From the NCBI GenBank assembly GCA_932294295.1, contig OW028581.1:39805495-39869494 (forward strand): DNA of 64,000 nucleotides, written 5' to 3'. Below the pieces are notes generated by a model. The model saw nothing but the letters and a program-made list of their open reading frames with translations. It did no database searches and was not told the DNA's origin. Positions 11,963 to 24,130 of the stretch are shown piece by piece (the stretch's first letter is position 1; each line of letters starts with the position of its first letter). This DNA is from Alitta virens. Lineage: Eukaryota > Annelida > Polychaeta > Phyllodocida > Nereididae. Position numbers and translations under genes: made by a program.

Positions 11963-14124
11963 ATTATGGTCGAATTCAAAGTTTCAATTGAACATATGAC
12001 CATACATTATGCTTCGTTTCTTTGGATCCTTGGATCAACCAATGCTCCGCCCCTCCACCTCTCCCCCCTCATCTGTCATGCCACCACAACCTCAGGAATG
12101 CCAGTTTACATTCGACAAGGCACTTTCCAACCTTTGCTAATCGCCGGATAATCTAGCCAGGCGGCTGAAGGAACTTTTGCTAATTTGCCAAATGCTCCAT
12201 TAATCTGGAAAACGACAAACAACTTGCCAGCTGCCAGGTAACGACCCCAGAATACCCACCCTGCCCCCGGGTAAGTGCAATGGATATCATGTCACTTTTA
12301 TCTGGATCTAGTCGATACCAAAAGTTAATGAAGCAGACATTTGGTATATCACTGCTACAGGCACAAGGAAAGCACGAGCCACGCAGTGTTTTACTTTACC
12401 ATGGAGTCACTCTGTATAGTGACAGACTGACTGACTGACTCCATGGGTTTACATTGAATGCATTCAGGTGTGCATCACTGAAAATCTCTTTTACTTGTCC
12501 TTGCCCCATTCCACCATGTGGGGAGCTGGCTATGGAAAGAAATGGCAATTGTATGCTTAGCCTCTGCAGGTAATTCTGTGTAACGGGCTGTATACTCCCT
12601 TAAAAGATGAGAAAGGTTCATGCTTGAACAGATCCGCCGGCGGATGCAGTTTAAGAATCTAGCTTAAATGAGGTGCCAAGATCTAGTAAACACCGCCTTT
12701 ACCTTTACCTTACCTGTTTAGATGCTAGTCTGCAGCCACATTGACTCACATGACTGTTCAACAAAGGCAAGCGTAGTGATGAGATGCTATAGTTACCAGT
12801 TCACAGACTCCACATCTATTCAATGACCTTTTATTATAAACAACAAAGCTGATTTTAATTAATGATAAAGAAAATTTATGCAAATATATCTGGACCATGC
12901 ATACAGAAAGATAGTCCGACAAACTGCCTCACGACGAGAGTCTTCGGCGTGCTTGCAAATGACAGCAATGTTTCGGTCTAACAGAAAGACATCCCGCAGG
13001 CAACCATGAAGTTGAGAAAGAGTGAGAAAAACTATTTATTAGTTCATTCACAGTTACTGAGATGCAGCTGACAGTTGCCAAAATCTTCCGCTCTGTTTTC
13101 TTCATGATCAGGATTTTCATATATATTTTACTGAAGGACAATATGGAATAGAACATAAAAACTGTCAGAAAAATACGTAAGCATAAATGTCTTCATATTG
13201 TGAACCAATTCCTTGTGCATATAAAAACACGAAAGACAGCCAGAGACCTGCTGTCTCTAGAGGGCTGTCCTGAACGTCCATGTTTAATTGAAGCCCTTTG
13301 AGGACGTGTTAAACATTTGCCCATAACTCCCTAGAGGTCACCCAATCCACAATGGCGATTAGCAGGACATCTGACCATTGTCTGTAGGTCATTTCAATGG
13401 TGTTTATGTCATTAAGGTCTTCGGGGTAACAACAATACAAGGGGTACAAAGATGGGCTATTGGATCTTCTGGATCTTGAGGGGGTGTCTATTATTCTATT
13501 ATTCCTGTCCCCCATTGTTCTAGGGAGAGGGACACCCTGATTTCCCATCGTATTAACCCTAATTGTTTGGAGGAAATTAAGTTAGAAACCTTAGCCTGAT
13601 CCCAGCAGACCCAGTGGGCGCTGATGCCCCTGCAGGGGATCCAATGTCTCATTCGGGTATTCTGCAGTCCCAGGTCTTAAGCACTCAGCCCCTTAATTGA
13701 CAAAATACTGACAGCCCAATTAAATAGATAATGACAGGTGCGCCATTAAAGTTTTATCTCCCTTGGAAACGCCTGAAAAACAACAGACAATGAGGTTACG
13801 CAATGCCAATGAATTTGCTGCAATAAAATGTGCTTCATCAAAGTTGCAATCAGTCATGTACAGTTGGCGTCATTGAGGTGGACACATTGGGGCAAGATTT
13901 TCCTCCAATTGACCTTATACTTGTGGGCAGCAAAATGGCAATATCAAGTCCCAGCGGTATTTAACGAAAGATAATTATGATTTCATTTTATGAGAAAATG
14001 TGATTTCTCGATTTACAATTCCTATTAAATCTTATGTGCAACTTTTACTACACCATGATGACTTTTAGGTAGCTAATAAAAACCTTATCTTATACAACTT
14101 ATCCTATACCTGTGGATGTGTACG
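11963..14124. other. noncoding stretch
   Basis: No gene supported. 12410-12440 contains a small inverted motif around ccatggagtcactc and gactgactccatgg. 13690-13860 is a higher-complexity block with TGACAG, CAATTAAAT and TGACAGGTG motifs. Confidence 0.5.
13690..13860. promoter_or_regulatory. candidate regulatory island (TALE/homeodomain-like motifs)
   Basis: ACTGACAGCCCAATTAAATAG is followed closely by ATAATGACAGGTG, resembling paired Meis/Pbx-type TGACAG sites beside a homeodomain site. No repeat character. Function is inferred. Confidence 0.28.
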
Positions 14125-14300
14125 TGGGCTGATACCATAGACACGGATACAAATCTCCAGAGGACGTCACGTGAATCTAGGACGCCCATTGGCTGGGGAC
14201 TACCTATACTAAGTCCTGGATTCCCATGACATCCTCAGGAGTTTTTTTTTTTCAAGTAAAATTTCCTGTAATACTTCAATGCATGTGTACTTTGAATTAG
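14125..14300. mobile_element. palindromic MITE, copy 2
   Basis: Contains atctccagaggacgtcacgtg and its inverted partner catgacatcctcaggag around agtcctggattc, the same core as copies at 10.8 and 49.1 kb. A T-tract interrupts the right arm. Outer ends are degenerate. Confidence 0.65.
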
Positions 14301-14424
14301 CCCAACACGAAGTTCGAACTCGGCACCCACTTGTATTATTCCAACTGACCCGGCGTCTAAACGAGACTGTTACTCTATTGTTAAGTTTTCGAGCTATACG
14401 CCTTTTTGGTGTTGTTAAATAGAG

Positions 14425-14469
<45 letters not shown>

Positions 14470-14689
14470 ATTTATCTATATATATCTAACTATCTAACTA
14501 TCTAACTATCTATCTATCTAACTATCTAACTATCTAACTATCTATCTATCTATCTATCTAAATATCTAACTATCTATCTATCTAACTATTTAACTATCTA
14601 TCTATGTATCTATCTATGTATCTATGTATCAATCTCTCTATCTCTCTATCTCTCTATCTCTCTATCTATCTATCTATCTATCTATCTAT
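14425..14689. repeat. (TATC)n tetranucleotide microsatellite
   Basis: About 265 bases of tatc units, with interspersed taac and tctc variants and a few gtatc variants near the right end. Confidence 0.95.
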
Positions 14690-15478
14690 GCCATCAAATA
14701 GAAGGCTGACTGCACCAGGTCAGTGCACCCATCTCATTAATTGCCCTGTTGGGTTGCATCAGTAATAGTTGGGAGCAATCTGACAAATTGCAAATGCTGT
14801 GATTACATTCTGTTCATGCATTCAATTCAATCCCAAAACCAATCTCCAATTCAATCCACAAGTTCATCCTTCAAATCCTCAAATTATCTGCCTTCCAAAT
14901 CAAATAACCTGATTCATACATGGCGTGTGTTTTGTCAGTCATAGTAAAGTTTTGGGGGAACTTCTCTGATAACTAAATCATAAATTAAAAAAGGATTATA
15001 TTCTTTCAACATTTCTAGAAATAATTTGCTTTATGAATTAGAATGGATGAGTATATTTGATTTATGAAATATGCTATAATTGTTGGTTTTTGCCATTGTC
15101 ATAAATCATCTATAAACGAGTTTATATATTACAAAATATTTGTATGTTGGAGGGTGGAAAACATACTTCAAAAACACTAAAACGCATTTCAGCTTGCCTG
15201 TTTTATTTCAATGCACATTTTATGGACGTTGCAGGCATAAAACCAGTGGTGCATACATGAGAGATAACTGTGTTGTTTTGCTTCCTTGAAATGAACGGGA
15301 TTGTCACACTCCAACGTCCAAGTGTATTCCACATAAAAGCATTTTCCTGGAAATATTCAATATTGTGCATTGAGTGTGCCTTTAAAGTGAACGTGAGGTG
15401 TACCCAGGCATTGCAGATGAGAATGCAAGCAAGCGAGCGAGCAAATGAACTACCAACGTGCAAGAGAATGTATGGATA
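14690..15478. other. noncoding stretch
   Basis: AT-rich DNA. 14815-14915 has repeated caat/tcaaat strings. No gene or element recognised. Confidence 0.5.
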
Positions 15479-15530
15479 AGTAGCCTAGTGGTTCGCATCT
15501 TTAACGTCTGAGTATCGGGTTCGAACTGAT
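15479..15530 (+). mobile_element. SINE tRNA-like head (A and B boxes)
   Basis: TAGCCTAGTGG (A box) is followed about 30 bases later by GGGTTCGAACT (B box), the spacing of an RNA polymerase III tRNA-type promoter. It does not fold into a convincing full tRNA, so it is read as a SINE head. Confidence 0.6.
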
Positions 15531-15813
15531 TGAATTCTGGCAATGGTGAGCTTTAACATTCACACTTAGAACAGCCAAACTCTTGTTAAACTACCACCGA
15601 ACAGAATTATTATCATAATTTTTGGCAGTTTAAGATGGGTGGTTGCTTAATAGGGGTAAAACAATGAAATTTAAGTCCAGGGGAAGATGCATTGTATGCA
15701 GGCCGTTTAAATGAAGCATGTCGCCGTTAGTGCAGGTTTGACTGTATAATCATACCACCAATTGTGATTTCAAATTAATTGTGGTGCTGGTGGTTACCTG
15801 TGGTGGAAGCAGT

Positions 15814-15833
15814 CCATGTACAATTGTACATGG
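15814..15833. repeat. 20-bp perfect palindrome
   Basis: CCATGTACAATTGTACATGG is identical to its reverse complement. Standing alone in unique DNA, it could be a binding site or a remnant of a foldback element. Confidence 0.9.
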
Positions 15834-15904
15834 CCAAATGTGCCGCGTTTTCCATGCGTTTAAGAAAGAAAAAAACTATTATTACGAGAATGCAGAATTT
15901 GAAC

Positions 15905-16085
15905 AAGAATTAAATTGGAGGTACCCTGTACTCGGTGTCTATGCTAAGGCAAGTAAAATACTTCACCCATGGGGGTAAATGTGTGATAAGATGTGGACTT
16001 CCAGTCTCATCATCTCATCATAACGTGTGCCTCTGGTCTCTGGCAGGGGGTCATATAAGCTTTAGACTCATTGAGACACTGATTT
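15905..16085 (+). mobile_element. tRNA-derived SINE, body copy
   Basis: Clear family order: ggaggtaccctgtactcgg, tgtctatgctaaggcaagta, cccatgggggtaaatgtg, aagatgtggactt, ctcatcatctcatcataacg, gtcatataagctttagac, and attgagacac. Confidence 0.8.
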
Positions 16086-17305
16086 GAAGACAATGGTGCG
16101 AATAGAGGAGCTGTTAATTACATCTCTGGGCAAGCAAGCACATCGTTGATCAACGCCATTTGAAGCTACTTCTGGATCAGTTTTCAAGAGCCTCTTGTGG
16201 TCAGTGCTCGCTGACCAGTCACTCGCGGTCAGTTGGTGTGGTCAACGTGGGTCGTTGATTACATGAAGGTGTGAAATTACAGTCTGGCCTGACAAGACCC
16301 GTGGCTCTGGACAGACAGACATACAACACCTGCTTTTCACAGACACAGACAGCCCCAAGCAGGCAGGCTGTCTTGTACAGTAGACGATGTTTGAAGTCTG
16401 AGAAAAGCGAGCTGTTCAGCTGGGCGAGCAAACTGAGAACTGCCAACATCTCACACGACTGCTGCAACTGCTCACAGCATCTCTTAGGTTGCTGCTACTG
16501 CTGCTACTGCCGCTACTGCTGTGGATGATGATGATGATGATGATGTACTTGCATTTTAAGGTCCAAAAGATAGACTCGAAGAAATACGGTCAGAGTATGC
16601 AATTTACTTCAGTGATTTTTGCCCATAAAAAAGTTTTAATATAACAAAAAACCATTTGAGATAAGACACTTTGTATATGCAATTTGAAAGTTGGTTAAAA
16701 GTGCATTGATTAGATATGGAATAAAGGAAATGGCAATAAGACACAATAAACCTATGTCATTAATAAGACAGAAATACCTTACTAATGACGTTGTTTAGGC
16801 CTAATTAAGAAACCAGGAGATATCTGAAGATTTTGTCTCACGGAGAGCTGCATATTGGTACTTTTACATGAACTTCTAGAGCACCTCCGGATGGTTTTTG
16901 CAATATTTATAAGTTTTGACTCAAGAATTTAAATATTGTCTGATACCTGGTATTATAAATAAGTCCACAACCATATAAATTGTTTTCAGGGTGGCCCACA
17001 TGCATTCCTATAAACCTGTTACTACAAGGTACTTGGCATGTTTTCCCACTCTTTCATAGGTTATTTGCAGATGACAGCATACAAGTATCACTGTAATATC
17101 TTAACACACGTCTTGACAGTGTATCTGAATGGGGTTGGCACCTTGGATTGGTTGAACCCAAATTGAATACAGCTCCATGACTAGTGATATTGCCCAACAG
17201 CTGGCTGGGGCTAATCCGTGGCTGGGCTGGGCTAATTCATAGCTGGCCCACATATGAAATGGATTAGCATCAAAGGGGAATAAACATGTGAGAAAGAGGA
17301 GATCC
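16086..17305. other. noncoding stretch
   Basis: 16160-16530 is GC-richer and open on both strands without recognisable protein, and ends in ctgctactgc and gatgat triplets. 17160-17250 has repeated gctggg/gctaat strings. Confidence 0.5.
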
Positions 17306-17965
17306 CTGCGTTATGACATTTAAATGCAAGACATGTCACCCTAGGTGTAATGCACACCCGGCTCCAATTAAATCGGCCACTGCGCAAATTTCACAATCTG
17401 GCGACTTTCATCTGGTAAAAAGCTACAGCTCTCTGAGGGTAACAAGCGGACGAATGCTGGAATATTCCAATGTTTCTGCATTCATTTGCCATATAACAAA
17501 ACCGATCTAATAGAACATATTCATGACTAAATGAACTGTCAAACGTGTAACTGAATATCCTCAGAAAACCCAACGCAAAATTGATGAATTACACCACCAG
17601 GAAATCGAATTAGCAGAAATATTTTAGAGTCAAACACGCCTAGCTAAGTTCAAATGATATCCTAATTACCCAAGATACCTCATTATCGTCCTGAGTGACA
17701 TTAGTACTGCCCCCTGTCGTATTTCGGGCCAACCACTCTCCATTCCTGGCCCTAGGGACCTGATGCTTTGCCTGAAAGTGATACGTGAAAAAAATCTGGG
17801 AATAATCCACACATCCAGGAAACCGAGACACAAAAAATGCAATAATTTTTTGGCCTAACAAATACGAATGAGAAAAGACAAGCATAACAATCACATCAAA
17901 TGCATTATGGCAAGAACAATGCACAATGGCTTGCAGACAATATCCTTAATTGTTCCTCGAACTGT
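17306..17965. promoter_or_regulatory. candidate regulatory island
   Basis: A 650-base block of complex, non-repetitive DNA with GGAATATTCC (TEAD-like), CCTAATTACCC and CCAATTAAAT (homeodomain), and several TGTCAC/GTGACA motifs. Short frames are open on both strands but lack a family match. Its character differs from the surrounding AT-rich spacer; regulatory function is inferred. Confidence 0.3.
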
Positions 17966-20817
17966 ATTGTGGCTGACGACAATTTAATCATACATTGTTA
18001 TTCTGAAGATATATATGGTGTCCTCCAATTAAATAATAGCAGGGTAATATTACCAGTAATATTTGGTGTCAATTAAGAAGATATTACAGGTAGGGACGTA
18101 GGTATCCAACAGGTCAATGGACTGCAGCTATAAGCAAGTAAGCAGCCAAGCAAGCAAACAAGCAAGCAAGCAACGAAGCATCTAAGCAACCAAGCAACCA
18201 ACCCTGTAAGTATGACGCTGTAGTCTTAGGTACAGAAACAGGAGGCAGGGATTCTGCTGAGATACATCTTTGAGAAAGCAATCAGACTCTCAGCATGGGC
18301 TTGCTCGCTTGTGCAGGTGTAAGTGGCAGAGGGGAAGGAATTCCTATCTAAGTGATGCAGGAGATTATATCATCCTCGGTTAATTTACTTCTCAGATGAG
18401 ATACACACCTGTATTCATGCCATGGCCATCTGATAGCTGTTTTTAAGGTACTCCAGGTCATTATTTAACCCAGGATGAGGCAATATTAATTCTGTGGTGC
18501 TTTATACACAAACTGGAAAGAGCAGTGAGTGTTCTTATAGTTGTCTAAAGATAAAATTGTCATACTGCCACTTCTCCTGTGCAACTGCATGGTTTCTAGC
18601 AGAAAAATAAAAATTTGACGTATTATTTATTTTACCTATTACTTTTGAATTATTTGTTAAAATATATCCATACATGAACAATTTCACTAAAAACGGTTTA
18701 AAAAAAAAAGATCCTGTATTATTAAAACTCTGGTAGACTTAAGGTCTCTTAATCCAAAAAAAAAAAAGATGAACACATCACTTTATCATTCATAAAATAG
18801 TTTTTTTTTATCAAATTTAATTATACTACCAAAGATAATAACCAGTTAACGAAATGAGCCAACTCAGATATATAAACATTACTGAAAAGAACTGCAACTA
18901 GCTCACAACTGCAACATTTATCATACAGGGGGCTTGTATTAGTTAATAGCATTTGCAGAAGAAACTAGCAAGTGCTATCTAATGCTATTATCCACATACT
19001 GATAGCAAGGCAGCTAATTCACCCAACAGACAGAGTGGTATCAGTCCCAGTGCCAGGAATAAGGGATCCAATGATGTATGGTAGAAGTGATCAAAGAAAC
19101 TGTGAGATAACCCATGATGAATCAGGGAGAATTAAGTGCAATAGTTAGTAGGAAAATGAGAGGGAATAGTGAGAAAAGAGAAGGAAGATAAAAGTATGAG
19201 TGCTGAACTACAGTAGGACTTTATGAAAGTGGTAGGGGAGAGCAGGGGAGAGCAAGGCACCTTGAGCCATTGGCTCTGCATGCCAGCCAGTCGGTTTGTC
19301 ATTAACATTGTCAATGGCAATGATTTTGTCCCCTAAGAGATAAAGAATTAGGTCACTGATAATATTTCAAGTTTCCTATCAGGAAAATGTGTTAATTCAG
19401 AATTTACACTTTCACCAAACAGAGAAATAAAACAAGTTAGGATTTTTATTCTTCTAATATCTTTATAACTTGTAGAATCCAGCCACCAATTTGTCAGAGT
19501 GAACTAGGAAATACATGCCTCAGATTGACCCCATTGCAGGTAAGTTGAGATTTACCTGCATCACACCACATGTTTTTTATGTGGAATTTCCATGTGGGGT
19601 ACCTTGAACAAGCTTACCAGGAACACCTTGTGCCTGGCCATCAAGCAATTAAACTAGTAAAAAGCATACTGTTACATTTTATAAACCTTTAATTATAATA
19701 TAAATATGTAATTTTCCTCCAATTATCATTAACCCAAGATACACTTTAATTGCCTTGGACATTTAAATTATTACTCTTTAATTATATGATAAGCATTCAT
19801 AGAAATACACTTGACATAACAAATGTAGGCATGTTTCTACATTTCAGGGCTTCAATGACATTATTTCATTTCGGCTTCGTAATTTTCAAGCAAAAACAAA
19901 AAATTTATTGTACATTTAATTTTACCAAAGGCTCACTTAACTTGCCCAGGACAGTCAGACAATCACTGTGGTTGGAACCAGCATTTATGTAGATTTTTTA
20001 AATGTATTTTATCAGTACGTCTTACCATAACTGTCAAGAAAACATGCACCTTGTGATAAATGATATTATTTTTAACCTATTATTCCCTGAATGGGCTTTT
20101 AATGGTTTATAGTTAATCGATGATTGCTCTAAGTCTTTGGCAATTCGTGTTTGTGCCACGACTGAAGCTAACTAAAAGCCTCTTAGAGCAAATTCCAGGT
20201 GTTTTTTTAGGTTGGCTCAAGGTGCCTCATGTCTGGCTCAAGGTACCCCATGATAGGGACACCATGAGCCACTTGACCACATTTTTTAAAGACAGGATTT
20301 CCCTCTCTTACAAATATTACAATTCAAGTCAAATACTCAGGATGTTAAACTATAGTAAGAATCACTTCATGCTCCAAAGTGGAAATTTTAAGTAAAAAAC
20401 GGCTCATGGCGCCCACTTCAGTTAGGAGCTGGAGCACTATGGGTAATCCAGTTGTGAAAATTATTGGTAAGGTACATTTAAAAAAACCAAAAACCAACAG
20501 TGTACAGTGTACACCCAGAGTACACATTGGTATTAACTAAGCCACCCAAAGATATATCTGGAGATAGATGTGGAAAGCTACGTCACATCGATATTGAAAC
20601 CAAGTGGTCATATTCATGAGGAAGTCGGATAATATTAAGCTCGGATAATATTAAGCAAACGGACAGCTATGTGACCTACTTCTTAGACCAGTGACAAACA
20701 TATCACATGGGATTACGACCAAATATGACACGAAACAAAGGAATTATCAGTTAGATAAGAGATCTAGTATTGTTGTAAACAGTGTGGCATCTCTATGGAA
20801 ACAGAAATTTCACTATT
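17966..20817. other. noncoding stretch
   Basis: Holds an AAGC-type repeat at 18133-18201 and an inverted pair, aggcaccttgagcca (19255-19269) and its reverse complement at 20213-20227, about 950 bases apart, possibly the ends of a decayed element. No gene supported. Confidence 0.5.
18133..18201. repeat. AAGC-type tetranucleotide repeat
   Basis: Imperfect (caag)n with aaac, taag and ccaa variants. Confidence 0.8.
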
Positions 20818-20822
20818 AAGAC

Positions 20823-21093
20823 CAGGCCTGTGCGCAGGATTTCATAAGGGAGGGTGCTTTTTGGCAACGTATTGGACTTACGAAGGTGCGAAGCCAATCT
20901 AGGGGGTCCGGGGGCATGCCCCCCCCTGGTAAATTTTTTTGGAAAATAATGTAAAATGGTGCATTTTCAGCTATTCTAGAGGGCATTTACCTCTCAGCTG
21001 TGGACCCAAGAGGACCTTTTTGATTCATGGGGGTAGAAGGGGGGGGGGGTGGGTGCGTTCGCACCTGTCGCACCCCCCTTGCGTACGGGCCTG
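20823..21093. mobile_element. 271-bp non-autonomous DNA transposon with TIRs and 5-bp TSD
   Basis: The left end CAGGCCTGTGCGCAGG pairs with the reverse complement of the right end (CAGGCCCGTACGCAAGG). Both sides are flanked by AAGAC (20818-20822 and 21094-21098), a target-site duplication. The interior holds G- and C-tracts, including a long poly-G near 21040, and no coding potential. The superfamily is not certain: 5-bp duplications occur in several groups. Confidence 0.88.
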
Positions 21094-23101
21094 AAGACCA
21101 CCAAATATTAAGACCATTTCTCTATCACAAACTTATGTCATCATTAAGATTTGATCACCTACTTTGCCCATTTTATTAGGAGCTAGTGAATAGTGCTTTC
21201 CACAATAAAGTACATTCGAACCAAGAGTCTTACTGGCTAGGTTCTACCAAAGACAGTTTATGGAATTATTTCTGCTGTAGTGATTTTGCTGTGTTGCTGC
21301 TGTGTTTTTTTGCTGTTGTAGTTGTTGCAGTCGTTGTTGTTTCTGTTGATGTAGTTGCTGCTGCTGCTGCTGTTGTTGTTGATGCTCTTGTTACAGATGT
21401 TGTTGTTGTGCTGTTGCTGTTGTTGTTGTCATTGTGGTTGATGTTGCCATGGTCTTATTCTGCTGTTGTTGCTGCCAGTATTGTTGTTGTTGTTGTGGTT
21501 GATGCTGGTGTTCTTGTTGTGGGGACATCCAAGAGACATCTTTCTGGTGGGCGATAAACGGTATCTGGCCATCTGGGGCCAACACGATGTTAAGGACATG
21601 AATGGAACCCGCTAGGCTTTTGCCATTGCCTCTGCGTTGCTTTTGCAATCTGCGTTGCTTTGGCATTGCTTTTGCTCTCTTTTGGTTTTGTTCTGGGAGG
21701 GTCTGGGTGCTCTTTTGGCGACGCCCAGTCTAGCAACTTAATGAAATCTCGCCACGAAGGAGAATGGCCGAGAATTGGTCCGTGAAATGATGTTAATGTT
21801 CTATATCGCCGGGAGAATTGAAGAGACGAGGTTGTGATCTCTGGAGGCAGGGGGCGCTCCATTATGTGCATAACTGACATAACTGTGATAAAATGTTGCA
21901 AGGGAGTCATTTGCTCCCAATGAAAACAAAGCAAAAAATCCATGCTTCCTTGTATCATGGAATTAACGACTGCTTTTTCTTGTTTGATCATGACATTATT
22001 TATGACACATTGTGGTCTTCTGTCTCCTCTGCTGTAAAATATTGCACTGTTAGGTTATTTCATGATTTATTGTTCCATTCAGTACTCCACTATGTGTGTA
22101 CAATAAAGGTCAATGGTACTATCTATTGTAGTTTTATGATGGGAGCATTAGATCATCTACACCAGTTCTGTTTGTTGCCTAAGATTGCCAATATACACAA
22201 AGCCATAAAGGTCATAATATGAGATGGTCAAAAAATAAAAGAGAAGGATGGAATATTCAAAAATGTGACATCTATGAGACAGCCTACCAATAACCGCTTC
22301 TCTTGTCCAAATGATTTTTCATTTTGCAAAAAAGGGCTTGAAATGTTATAAAAAGTATTTTATAACAATTTAAAGATTAGTTTAACACTTTTATCCAATG
22401 GATCTGGGAGTGTTCATACAACTATTATCACCCACCCAGCCTAAATCTTCACCGGATTACAATATAGTATTCTGATCATTCATTTACACATCCTTGGTTC
22501 ATTTCTGGCCACTTCAGCATCTCATTGATGGGAGAAAGCAGCTCAGATGAGGGGCCTCAAAGACTAATCATATGAATTGTAAGAAAAACACCCCTGGGAA
22601 TAGTGGAGAATTCCGAGTCATAAGATCAATATCTTTTCTCACTAAATCCACCTCTGTCTGACATGTCCAATTGGTCTTACAATAACGAGAAGAGAATAAG
22701 AACTCCATAAAAAGAAAATTTGACATTTAAGTAACACCCAAGGGGTCACGATTTCTTTGGAGAAAGAATGTATTGAATTTTTCCTCACACAATGAAAGAT
22801 ATTCACAGAAACTACTGAACAATGGAAGAAGTTCAGAAAATCTCATACAGAGGTTGAAGTTCTTTCGTTTTTGGTGAACTGGTGATGACATCCGGGTAAC
22901 AGCTGAGATACTTTCAGGGAAGCAATCTATTGTTGGATAGTGACAGGATGTTATTAAAATGGTGTCTATATTTTGGGAAACAATCTCACTAGATTTTGTT
23001 CATGATTTATATTGTTCGTTGCCATTTTGGCCCCGCAAACGCTCAATAAAAAAAGAAAAAAAAAGAAATCTAGCAAAATAACTAGTGGTACATGGCCTGT
23101 A
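21094..23101. other. noncoding stretch
   Basis: Contains the GTT/GCT-rich triplet region at 21272-21521 and GC-richer DNA at 21530-21870, open on the minus strand but repetitive (ttgctttggc strings). The rest is AT-rich with no gene signal. Confidence 0.5.
21272..21521. repeat. imperfect GTT/GCT triplet region
   Basis: Triplets gtt, gct and gat dominate, giving valine/leucine-rich frames on one strand and glutamine-rich frames on the other. Low-complexity DNA, not evidence of a gene. Confidence 0.8.
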
Positions 23102-23234
23102 CATTCCAAATAGTATTTCAACATACCCAATAGCATTACAAATCGGGCCAGCGTCGTTGCTATATCGGCCGCCGGTGGTACAACATCGTTTGGACATCGC
23201 CGTCATCGCGCCGACGTTGATACCATTTGGAATG
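23102..23234. mobile_element. foldback MITE-like element, CG-rich
   Basis: The ends are inverted: CATTCCAAATAGTAT at the left and ATACCATTTGGAATG at the right. The interior is unusually CpG-rich (tcatcgcgccgacgttg). The same interior motif recurs at 27.4 kb. Confidence 0.65.
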
Positions 23235-23989
23235 CTATCTTGGTAATAGCCACTAAGGCCTATTATATTCTACCAAAGTAAAATGCTCCATTACACAGAT
23301 CTTATTAAAAACCTCAAATGAAACGAGTGAATTTCACGAGTGCCAACTGACAAACCACACATGACGCTCTATCCCAAAATGTGTCAGTTGATTGAATCAA
23401 TTCGTGATATACGGTGACTGTCGACAGCAAACCTCAACACATGTTTAAGACCAGTATGTGCTTTTGCCGTTTTTTAGAGGCCCATTTGGCCAGCACATTT
23501 CCTGCCAAATTCTGTGCAGTGTGTTAAGCATAAAGATGCCATGTGGCTCACAGATCTTTCTCCTAACCAAAGGTTAAACTTCATTTTTTGTGCAAATTGT
23601 TTTCCCACAATAAAGTATGAAGTGCAGAGAGAAGTGCCTACTTGACGAAAATACTTACTAAATACCATGGACGTAAAAGCCATGCTAAATACTGAAGATT
23701 TTCCGAGAATTTGTTCCACCGTTTCAGCGTTTCTAAAGCATCAGCTATTCATGGAATCATTATACCACAAAGCAAAATGCTGAAATATTAATTACAGAAG
23801 ATTTAAATAATACTGCTTTTAACCACTTTAAAATGAAAACTTATTAATCCTTTTTCCTTCTCTTTAATTTTTTTTATTACATTTTTTAACAAGATTTGTT
23901 ACGCTGTCTCTTTAATAAACCCAGAGAGCCAATATAGTAACTCTTGGCTCTAAGTATAAACTGATCACTTTGAATGATTACATTAACGT
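23235..23989. other. noncoding stretch
   Basis: AT-rich; an open minus-strand frame at 23474-23719 shows no family likeness. Nothing else supported. Confidence 0.45.
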
Positions 23990-24130
23990 TTGACTTTGGG
24001 CAAGTGAAATGTCTCACCCCATGGGTAAAAGTGTCACATCTTTTGGTCAGGAAATCGTGTTATCTCATCATTACGTCTACTGCTGAGCTTACAACTTGTA
24101 GCATTGACATTGCAATACAAACGAATAGAA
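23990..24130 (+). mobile_element. tRNA-derived SINE, degenerate body copy
   Basis: Family strings remain in order: gggcaagtgaaatg, caccccatgggtaaa, tatctcatcattacgtctac, and a poor tail. Confidence 0.6.

Noticed and set aside
15479..15530. A functional tRNA gene
   Set aside because: A and B boxes are present but no convincing acceptor stem or anticodon arm could be formed, and related heads occur in SINE copies.
21186..21666. Valine/leucine-rich and glutamine-rich frames
   Set aside because: Both come from the GTT/GCT triplet region on opposite strands.
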